A stretch of 5,179 nucleotides of DNA. It comes from Dehalococcoidales bacterium (GTDB lineage Bacteria; Chloroflexota; Dehalococcoidia; Dehalococcoidales; UBA5627). Where the stretch lies: positions 1-5,179 of the forward strand of contig JAAYAZ010000026.1 of the NCBI GenBank assembly GCA_012719115.1. Direction: 5' to 3'. Shown here piece after piece: positions 1 through 5,179 of this stretch (positions are counted from its first letter, which is position 1; each line of letters opens with the position of its first letter). Both the position numbers and the translations under genes were made by a program. The notes under the pieces are model-generated. The model did not search any database. It was not told where the DNA came from and saw only the letters and a program-made list of their open reading frames with translations.

Positions 1-1236
1 ATATGCTCTTACCAGCATTTCCATCGTATGCTGTATTTCTTCTTCCGGTTGCTGAAGTATTGCCGGAACAAGCGCTTCGAAATCCTTCTGAATATTATTG
101 TGATTTTGATTTGTCGGTATAACGCAATTGGCTTCTTTTAGAATACCGCCTTCTCCGTATGTATAGTCATGGAAGAGAATACCGCGCGGTGCTTCTACCG
201 AAGCAATGCCTCGTCCTCTCTTGGGATTAACCTGATGAGGTTCTTCTTTAATTCCGATAACAAACAGGCGGTCAATTATCTGAATACTTTGCTGGACAAC
301 GTGTATTACCTCAATCAACTGGGCAACGGTTATCATAAACGGATTTATATTGGGAGCCACCAACCCGAGTTCCGCAGCAGCGCTTTTAGCTTTCGGAAGC
401 AGTTGTTCATGATTTATGTTAAACCGGGCTAGTGCACCTACCATATAAGAATCTCTGGCATTTTTGGTGTATTTAGCCGTAGACTGCGGAACACAAAACT
501 CATTTGTGACTTTAAGGTAATTTTCTACCGGTGTCAGCCCCGTATCCGACGAGGCAATTTGTCCGCTGATAAAAGCGTATTCGTTTTCATCTTTCAGAGC
601 AATGTATTCAGTTTCCCGCTGAAAATCCGGTATTTTCAATGTTTTGAACAAGTCCACAATAGTCGCAAGATCGATCAGGGCATCTTCGAGCCTTTTACGC
701 AGATCTTCAAGCTCACTGTATTGGGGAAGCTTAGCAAAACCGCCGACGATACATGATAGAGGATGCGTTTTTCTACCCGCCAGCGCTTCAGCTAAATTAT
801 AAGACAACCTTTTCAGTCTTAAAGACATGACAATAATATCTTTATGGGTATTTATCAACGGGAAAACACTTCCTACCCCGAGAAAATCGGGTGCCGCCAA
901 AAACATAATATGCAGAATGTGGCTTTCCATTACCTCCGCATTGAATAATAGTTTTCTTAATAAAACTGTCTGTTCGGACGGTTTAACCCCAAATGCTTTC
1001 TCCGTAGCCTGCAGAGAGACCGTGGAATGCGATATAGAACAGATACCGCATATTCTGGACGCTATATGATTGACGTCTTCATAGTACCTGTCACGCATCA
1101 TAACTTCAAAGAAACGGGGGGATTCCGAAACAATCCATTTAAGCTCTTCAATTTTTCCGTCATTTACATTAAGAACAATATTGCCATGTCCTTCGACACG
1201 GGTTAAATGGTGAACATTTATGTTAACCTGTGTCAT
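1..1236 (-). CDS. hydA: Group 3b-type [NiFe] hydrogenase large (alpha) subunit, C-terminus cut by window edge
   Basis: This is the catalytic subunit that carries the NiFe(CN)2CO centre and reversibly oxidises H2 in the cytoplasm. Reading the minus strand from the ATG at 1236 gives 412 uninterrupted codons with no stop before base 1. The family signature LTRVEGHG lies at residues 11-18, with the conserved Glu15. The first nickel-binding motif RICGICSISH lies at 61-70, with Cys63 and Cys66 as the expected nickel/iron ligands and His70 conserved. The visible part ends ...MLVRAY, which in relatives directly precedes the second ligand motif DPCxxC, so probably only a few tens of residues are missing. 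The start is fixed by a good ribosome-binding site and by the ATGA overlap with the stop of the delta-subunit gene. There is no signal peptide. The group 3b assignment rests on the neighbouring beta, gamma and delta modules. Other group 3 types are possible for this subunit taken alone. Confidence 0.93.
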   Translation of the reverse strand, partial: MTQVNINVHHLTRVEGHGNIVLNVNDGKIEELKWIVSESPRFFEVMMRDRYYEDVNHIASRICGICSISHSTVSLQATEKAFGVKPSEQTVLLRKLLFNAEVMESHILHIMFLAAPDFLGVGSVFPLINTHKDIIVMSLRLKRLSYNLAEALAGRKTHPLSCIVGGFAKLPQYSELEDLRKRLEDALIDLATIVDLFKTLKIPDFQRETEYIALKDENEYAFISGQIASSDTGLTPVENYLKVTNEFCVPQSTAKYTKNARDSYMVGALARFNINHEQLLPKAKSAAAELGLVAPNINPFMITVAQLIEVIHVVQQSIQIIDRLFVIGIKEEPHQVNPKRGRGIASVEAPRGILFHDYTYGEGGILKEANCVIPTNQNHNNIQKDFEALVPAILQQPEEEIQHTMEMLVRAY

Positions 1237-1973
1237 TTTAGCACCTCACTGCACGTATCATAGATTTTAAACTTCTCTATCACCTGTTCTGCGGTAAGCC
1301 CGTATTTGTTCAGAATGTCTTTCTGAGATTGAATATTGGGTTCATCAACTAAACCACGGCAGCCCCAACAATACCTGCCACTGGTTATACATATGGCATT
1401 GCAACCGGCCCTTGTAACAGGCCCCAGGCAAGTCTGCCCTTTCTCATAAACGCAAATGTTACCTGCCTTCTTGCATTCCACGCAAACAGGATAGTTCGGA
1501 ATATCAGGCTTTTTATTCAGTAACAAAGCCTTTATTACTTTAACCAATTCCGAGGTAGACGGCGGACAACCGCGTACATAGTAATCAACCTTAATAACCG
1601 CATCGGCAGGTCTGGCCGGTATTGTATTATAATATTTGGCATCTTTGCCATACACAATCCTGAGAGCTTCTTCCATCGGCACATGATTTTTAAGACAATT
1701 TACTCCGCCGATACAGGCACAGGCACCCAGGGCAACCACTATTTTTGCCTGTTCTCTTATCCTTTTGACACGTTCTATCTCACCTTCGGTAGTTATACTG
1801 CCCTCGACAAAAGCTATCTCATAATTATCAGATCTTTCGGTCATTACTTCCCTGAAATTTACTATATCGATACCGTTTAACAGGTCGATTAAATCCTGGG
1901 CATCCAAATTCAGCGCATCAAGCTGGCAGCCTTCGCATCCGGTAAAATCAAAAAAAGCCACTTTAGGTTTCAT
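1233..1973 (-). CDS. hydD: [NiFe] hydrogenase small (delta) subunit, three-cluster type
   Basis: This 246-residue electron-transfer subunit pairs with the large subunit and passes electrons from the NiFe site to the beta/gamma module. The N-terminal NuoB-like (20 kDa) domain has the proximal [4Fe-4S] ligands in place: Cys13 and Cys16 (TGCEGC), Cys85 (GACACIGG) and Cys136 (RGCPP). A C-terminal extension holds eight more cysteines (164, 167, 174, 182, 191, 195, 202, 205), including CVEC, CLGPVTRAGC and CWGC. These fit a medial and a distal [4Fe-4S] cluster, as in sulfhydrogenase delta subunits. There is no twin-arginine leader, so the enzyme is cytoplasmic. The ATG at 1973 overlaps the upstream stop as TAATG, with GAGAGG (1984-1989) ten bases upstream as a likely ribosome-binding site. 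The gene ends in an ATGA overlap with the large-subunit gene. Length and motif order are normal for the family. Confidence 0.94.
   Translation of the reverse strand: MKPKVAFFDFTGCEGCQLDALNLDAQDLIDLLNGIDIVNFREVMTERSDNYEIAFVEGSITTEGEIERVKRIREQAKIVVALGACACIGGVNCLKNHVPMEEALRIVYGKDAKYYNTIPARPADAVIKVDYYVRGCPPSTSELVKVIKALLLNKKPDIPNYPVCVECKKAGNICVYEKGQTCLGPVTRAGCNAICITSGRYCWGCRGLVDEPNIQSQKDILNKYGLTAEQVIEKFKIYDTCSEVLK
1242..1247 (-). promoter_or_regulatory. Ribosome-binding site of the large-subunit gene, inside the delta-subunit gene
   Basis: GAGGTG on the minus strand, five bases before the ATG at 1236, lies within the last codons of the delta-subunit gene. With the ATGA stop/start overlap it supports this start and suggests translational coupling of the two core subunits. 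Confidence 0.75.
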
Positions 1974-4300
1974 TACAACACCGCCTCTCTCAAACTTCTT
2001 AACTGAGTCAGTGAAAATACCGGCCCTTCCTGACAGGTATAAATACCGTTAATCTGGCAATGCCCGCATTTACCAACTCCGCATTTCATCTTGCGTTCCA
2101 GTGAGAGAAATACATGCGCATCAGGTAAATCCCTCTTTTTCAACTTCTCAATAACAAATTTATACATAACAGGAGGACCTACCACCGCCACCATAGTCTT
2201 CTTGGGGTCGATGTCAACTTTATCAATCAAGTTGGTAATAACACCCACATTACCCGTCCACCCCTCACAGGGCATGTCTACTGTTTCATGGAAATCTATT
2301 TCCTTGCTGTTTTGCCAAAAATCCAATTCATCGGTAAAAACACGTTCCGCCGGTGTACGGCAACCGTAAAGAAGGCTGACCTTACCGTAATCATATCGCC
2401 TATCCATCACGTATTGTATCAGAGATCTCAACGGAAAAAGCCCTATTCCACCGGCGATAAGCAGCAGGTCCCTACCCTCCAACGTTTCCAGAGGGAAACC
2501 ATTACCGAACGGGCCTCTTATACCTACTGTAGCTCCTGCTTCTAACGAATGCAGAGCGGATGTTAAATCGCCCATATTCCGCACCGCCAGCTGGAAGTTT
2601 TTTCCTCTTAAAGGTGAGGACGAAATGGACAACGGCGCTTCACCGGTACCCATAATCGAAACTGTAACAAACTGTCCGGGGTAATGCCCCAGTTTTTTGC
2701 CGCTTTTAAGTTTTAATTCAAAAACTTTTTCTTTTTCCGTTAATTGTCTTACTGAAAGTATTTCTGCCATTTCAGGAGTATAAATGTCTCTTGCCGGCTT
2801 AGCTGCTTGAATAACACTGGTAGCAGCTTCTTTTAAGCGAATATTTTCTGCCAGCGCGTTAAATGCCTCCAGCGGACTGGCAATACCCGCCAAACAAGCA
2901 CTTGAGCAGCGCCCGCAACCTACACATCCGACTTTGCCGTACCTTTCCAGTATATATTTACCTTTGCGGAACATTCTATGGCGAAAGCGGCTGGCTTTAT
3001 CCTTTCGGAAATTTTCCCCTGAAGCAACTTTTGCAAAGTCTACCAGCATACACCCGTCCCAGCGTCTGAATCTTTCGCCTTCCTTTAGATTCAACGCCAT
3101 CTCATCCTTAACATCAAAACAGTAACAGGTAGGGCAGACCATAATACATGACCCGCAACTTAAACAGGTTGCGCTCCTGTTTTCCCAATAAGGGTCATCA
3201 TAACTTTCCTCAAGTATTTTGGGGATTCTGTCCTTTGGCGTATCCAGCGCAATTTTATACCTGTTTAAAGCCTCTCCCCTTACCTTTTTCTGCCTGACAA
3301 TTTCATCTCCGGTGGGTAAGCGGTATTTGGTATGTTTTACCAGCAGTTCCGCCCCTTTTTCGGTCCCTATTTTTACAATATAACTATTTCCGATATCAGT
3401 TAATAACAGGTCAAACCCTGTTTCGGTCCAATTTGTTCCCATACTGGGCGCAAAACTGCGGGGCGATGGATGCAGGCAATCCACCCCGATAATTACCGTA
3501 TTTTCCCTTCTGGCGATGTAATTCGGGTCGGGATTATGGTTCATAAATACTTCATCCAGTAATTCAATAGCCTTGATGTCGTATGGATGAACACCGATAA
3601 TTACCCTTGGAGTGTACTCGATGACCGGCTCCACATAGTTGCCGTTACCCGTTTTGAATTTTAAAAGTGTCTCTTTGGGGGGAAACATATACCTGGTAGG
3701 TGGAGACACTGTAACATCATAATCAAGACTAAGTTCATAAAAACCGTAAATCCTGTCGTAGATATACTTTCCTTGCTTCGCTTTCACCCCGACAACTTCG
3801 ATTTCTTTAAGCAGGTTTTCTACCATCAAAGATAAGTTCTCTCTCGATATGGCAAATGATTTTTTTATTCCCGGCACCAAATCATCGCCGGAAGTCTCAA
3901 AGGAAGTGTTATCATCGGTAAGATTACCTCTGCAAATAGATTCTACCGTCCCCTGTATGATTTTTTGCAGGTCATCCATATCAACAGGTTTTACAATATA
4001 ATCTACTACTCCGATTTTTTTGGCTTCCAGCACTGTTTCTTCCTGCGGATGAGAGGTGATTATGATTGTTTTTATCCATGGACGAATTGCTTTCATTTCG
4101 CGGAGTGTCGCCAGTTGTGTTTCACTGTGCAAACGGACATCCATTATAACAATATTAAAATCACTTTTGGCGAAAACCTTTATAATTTTCGCCCCATCCT
4201 CTGCAGAAGTAACCTCAAACCCGGTGCTGCTTAACCAACCGCTGAGAGATTCTCTAACAATGGGATCACTTTCAATAACAAGCACAGAACTCTCATTCAT
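1973..4300 (-). CDS. Receiver domain fused to hydrogenase beta (4Fe-4S) and gamma (FAD/NAD(P), 2Fe-2S) subunits
   Basis: This is a 775-residue fusion of proteins that are normally separate. Residues 5-115 are a response-regulator receiver: Asp54 (IMDVR) is the phospho-acceptor, with Thr82 and Lys104 (VKP). The usual acidic pair reads Glu10-Ser11 followed by Asp12. Residues 116-150 are a polar linker. Residues 150-490 are HydB/AsrA-like, with two 4Fe-4S motifs at Cys379/382/385/389 and Cys459/462/465/469. Residues 508-775 are HydG/PyrK-like: the flavin-binding stretch APLSISSSP (555-563), the NAD(P)-binding loop AGGIGLFPL (616-624), and a [2Fe-2S] set Cys740/745/748/756 followed by GPVF. This module would exchange electrons between the delta subunit and NAD(P)H. 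Homologous parts also occur in anaerobic sulfite reductase and sulfhydrogenase, but the adjacent NiFe genes decide the role. The ATG at 4300 is preceded by AGGGA; an in-frame ATG three codons earlier runs straight into TGA. The reading frame is continuous across both fusion joints. Confidence 0.92.
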   Translation of the reverse strand: MNESSVLVIESDPIVRESLSGWLSSTGFEVTSAEDGAKIIKVFAKSDFNIVIMDVRLHSETQLATLREMKAIRPWIKTIIITSHPQEETVLEAKKIGVVDYIVKPVDMDDLQKIIQGTVESICRGNLTDDNTSFETSGDDLVPGIKKSFAISRENLSLMVENLLKEIEVVGVKAKQGKYIYDRIYGFYELSLDYDVTVSPPTRYMFPPKETLLKFKTGNGNYVEPVIEYTPRVIIGVHPYDIKAIELLDEVFMNHNPDPNYIARRENTVIIGVDCLHPSPRSFAPSMGTNWTETGFDLLLTDIGNSYIVKIGTEKGAELLVKHTKYRLPTGDEIVRQKKVRGEALNRYKIALDTPKDRIPKILEESYDDPYWENRSATCLSCGSCIMVCPTCYCFDVKDEMALNLKEGERFRRWDGCMLVDFAKVASGENFRKDKASRFRHRMFRKGKYILERYGKVGCVGCGRCSSACLAGIASPLEAFNALAENIRLKEAATSVIQAAKPARDIYTPEMAEILSVRQLTEKEKVFELKLKSGKKLGHYPGQFVTVSIMGTGEAPLSISSSPLRGKNFQLAVRNMGDLTSALHSLEAGATVGIRGPFGNGFPLETLEGRDLLLIAGGIGLFPLRSLIQYVMDRRYDYGKVSLLYGCRTPAERVFTDELDFWQNSKEIDFHETVDMPCEGWTGNVGVITNLIDKVDIDPKKTMVAVVGPPVMYKFVIEKLKKRDLPDAHVFLSLERKMKCGVGKCGHCQINGIYTCQEGPVFSLTQLRSLREAVL

Positions 4301-4308
4301 ATTTCACA

Positions 4309-4313
4309 TCCCT
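4309..4313 (-). promoter_or_regulatory. Ribosome-binding site of the receiver-HydB-HydG fusion
   Basis: AGGGA on the minus strand lies eight bases before the ATG at 4300. An earlier in-frame ATG at 4309 is followed at once by TGA, so it cannot be the start. The rest of the 58-base gap to the TPR gene is AT-rich and shows no hairpin with a T-run, so read-through from the upstream promoter is expected. Confidence 0.65.
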
Positions 4314-4358
4314 AATATTTATTTCTATAAATTGGTTATCTGGTATTTATATCAACGA

Positions 4359-4769
4359 TTATTCTTTTACAGCCGCTTCTTTCTTGGCAGCCAGTTTGGC
4401 CTTTTGTAAATCCACCATGCCCTGCCCGAATTCACAAGTTTTACACTGAAAAAGACGACTGCATACCCTGTTTGAAACATCCCCTTTAACGCAATACAGG
4501 CAATATCTTTGCGAACCGGGGCGTTCTTTTAATTCCTTTATTTTGGGGTTTGCTACTTTTTCAGAAAGTAGCCCTTTCTCTTTATCCAGAGACTCCTGCG
4601 CTTTCTTAAGCCATATCCTGGCATCCATATTACCGGGCGCTACATTAAGTATAGAGCTGAATTCTATTACTGCTTCATCGTATTTGCCATTCTCGTAGTT
4701 TTCCTGCCCTATTTTCAAATGTTCAGGCACATCCTTAGGATTAATAGAAATAGAATCTAATGTATTCAT
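4359..4769 (-). CDS. Small TPR-like protein with a five-cysteine C-terminal motif, function unknown
   Basis: This 136-residue protein is the first gene after the sigma-54 promoter. Residues 15-62 look like one and a half tetratricopeptide repeats (HLKIGQENYENGKYDEAVIEF, then LNVAPGN and a second helix), which is a protein-docking fold. A charged linker (62-86) follows, then a compact cysteine cluster C90-x2-C93-x9-C103-x5-C109-x2-C112, which could bind zinc or an iron-sulfur cluster or act as a thiol redox switch. The tail is Lys/Ala/Glu-rich. There is no signal peptide or membrane segment. GGAAGGGG sits three bases before the ATG. From memory, similar Cys motifs ending in CExxQ-like sequence occur in small regulatory or redox proteins of sulfate-reducing bacteria, but I cannot name a characterised homologue. 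Its place in the operon suggests an assembly, docking or sensing partner of the hydrogenase; this is inference. Confidence 0.85.
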   Translation of the reverse strand: MNTLDSISINPKDVPEHLKIGQENYENGKYDEAVIEFSSILNVAPGNMDARIWLKKAQESLDKEKGLLSEKVANPKIKELKERPGSQRYCLYCVKGDVSNRVCSRLFQCKTCEFGQGMVDLQKAKLAAKKEAAVKE

Positions 4770-4772
4770 AAT

Positions 4773-4780
4773 CCCCTTCC
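4773..4780 (-). promoter_or_regulatory. Ribosome-binding site of the TPR/Cys protein gene
   Basis: GGAAGGGG on the minus strand, preceded by AAA, ends three bases before the ATG at 4769. Its GGAAGG core is at an acceptable distance and supports this start. Confidence 0.7.
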
Positions 4781-4815
4781 TTTATAATATATATTATTCC
4801 CTATTTAAATATTGG

Positions 4816-4831
4816 TGCAATTTTTATGCCA
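4816..4831 (-). promoter_or_regulatory. Sigma-54 (-24/-12) promoter of the hydrogenase operon
   Basis: The minus strand reads TGGCATAAAAATTGCA, against the consensus TGGCAC-N5-TTGCA. The GG and GC elements are exactly ten bases apart, and the only difference from the fixed positions is T for C at the sixth base. By convention transcription would start near 4805, giving a leader of about 36 bases before the ATG at 4769. The site lies between the end of a sigma-54 activator gene and the first hydrogenase-operon gene, in the right orientation. The operon would run through the TPR gene, the fusion and both hydrogenase subunits. Confidence 0.85.
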
Positions 4832-4849
4832 GCCAATTTATTTTTAAAA

Positions 4850-5179
4850 TTATTTTTTTACTTGAATGCCATATGACCTTATTTTATTATACAGAGTCAT
4901 ACGTGATATTCCTAAAATACGAGCGGATTTAGTACAATTTCCGCCGCACTCTTCCAAAACATTAACAATATGTTTTTTCTCAAGTTCCGTTATGCTGGTC
5001 AATGATTTTTCCCCTACAAGCGCACCGTTTTCTTCCAATAAAAGGTCTTTTGTATTTAGAGAACCCTCCTCTGACAGGATTACCGCCCGCTCTATTACGT
5101 TCTCAAGCTCTCTGACATTACCGGGCCAATCGTATTTCAATAAATCATTAATGGCATCGGGGGATAAGTCTTTGATGTC
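4850..5179 (-). CDS. NtrC-family sigma-54-dependent transcriptional activator, C-terminal fragment (N-terminus outside window)
   Basis: The open frame starts at the window edge and gives 109 residues to the stop at 4850. The signature WPGNVREL is at visible residues 18-25; its Arg is the sensor II residue of sigma-54 AAA+ activators. ENVIERAVIL follows, as usual at the end of this domain. A short variable linker (about 37-62) leads to a Fis-type DNA-binding domain (63-104) with the helix-turn-helix NCTKSARILGISRMTLYNKI (81-100). Such proteins bind upstream of -24/-12 promoters and use ATP to open the sigma-54 polymerase complex. The codon at 5140 (TTG) is internal, not a start, because the frame and the family similarity continue upstream of it. 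The N-terminal sensor (receiver, PAS or GAF) is not visible. A sigma-54 promoter begins 18 bases after its stop, so it probably controls the hydrogenase genes. Confidence 0.95.
   Translation of the reverse strand, partial: DIKDLSPDAINDLLKYDWPGNVRELENVIERAVILSEEGSLNTKDLLLEENGALVGEKSLTSITELEKKHIVNVLEECGGNCTKSARILGISRMTLYNKIRSYGIQVKK

Noticed and set aside
169..1069. Several plus-strand open frames of 65-87 codons opposite the large-subunit gene.
   Set aside because: They are antisense to a long frame with clear NiFe hydrogenase motifs, overlap no ribosome-binding site of note and resemble no known protein.
4325..4355. Possible sigma-70 promoter (TTGATA, then TTTATA 18 bases on, minus strand) before the fusion gene.
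   Set aside because: The -10 element matches only three of six consensus bases in an AT-rich gap, where such matches are common.
4056..4409. Plus-strand open frame of 117 codons opposite the receiver domain and the 4301-4358 gap.
   Set aside because: It is antisense to the well-supported receiver domain, and its hydrophobic C-terminal stretch comes from the AT-rich intergenic sequence. No start signal or similarity was seen.
4811..4837. ATTGG and CCAAT flanking the sigma-54 promoter as a possible operator or terminator hairpin.
   Set aside because: Five-base arms with a 17-base loop are too weak, there is no GC-rich stem, and the sigma-54 element explains the site.
4872..4901. Inverted repeat TATGAC-N18-GTCATA about 70-95 bases upstream of the predicted transcription start, a possible activator-binding site.
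   Set aside because: It lies inside the coding sequence of the activator's helix-turn-helix, the arms are only six bases and do not extend, and such a pair is roughly expected by chance over this length. A second copy or conservation would be needed.
4850..5140. Treating 5140-4850 as a complete 96-residue Fis-like protein starting at TTG.
   Set aside because: The frame stays open to the window edge and the preceding residues (DIKDLSPDAINDLL) match the sigma-54 activator AAA+ domain, so this is the end of a larger gene.

Overview
The window is part of an anaerobe's genome. All five recognisable genes lie on the minus strand, so the text reads right to left in transcription order. Together they form a regulated, cytoplasmic group 3b-type [NiFe] hydrogenase (sulfhydrogenase / bidirectional NAD(P)-linked hydrogenase) locus. 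The sequence is moderately AT-rich. A sigma-54 activator, a sigma-54 promoter and a receiver domain next to a group 3b hydrogenase fit a Desulfobacterota- or Nitrospirota-like bacterium better than the archaea in which this enzyme is best known. That placement is inference, and nothing here fixes the taxon.

Layout in transcription order. (1) 5179-4850: C-terminal 109 residues of an NtrC-family sigma-54 activator (end of the AAA+ domain plus a Fis-type helix-turn-helix); its N-terminus is outside the window. (2) 4849-4770: a short AT-rich intergenic region with a near-consensus -24/-12 sigma-54 promoter, TGGCAT-N5-TTGCA, pointing at the hydrogenase genes. (3) 4769-4359: a 136-aa protein with a TPR-like helical region and a five-cysteine C-terminal motif. 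(4) 4300-1973: a 775-aa three-part protein made of a response-regulator receiver domain, the hydrogenase beta (ferredoxin-like) subunit and the gamma (FAD/NAD(P)/[2Fe-2S]) subunit. (5) 1973-1233: the delta, electron-transferring small subunit. (6) 1236-1: the alpha, NiFe-carrying large subunit, cut by the window edge just before the expected C-terminal DPCxxC nickel-ligand motif.

How they work together: H2 would be split (or made) at the NiFe site of the alpha subunit. Electrons would pass through the three predicted [4Fe-4S] clusters of delta, then through the beta-domain clusters to the gamma-domain FAD, [2Fe-2S] and NAD(P) site. The gene order beta-gamma-delta-alpha matches the archaeal HydBGDA sulfhydrogenase. 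The last three genes overlap by 1 and 4 bases, which indicates translational coupling. The unusual points are the receiver domain fused onto the electron-exit module, the loss of most beta-subunit N-terminal cysteines, and the Cys-rich TPR protein as first gene of a sigma-54-controlled operon. No RNA genes, mobile elements, CRISPR arrays or intrinsic terminators were seen, and no gene-free stretch exceeds 80 bases.
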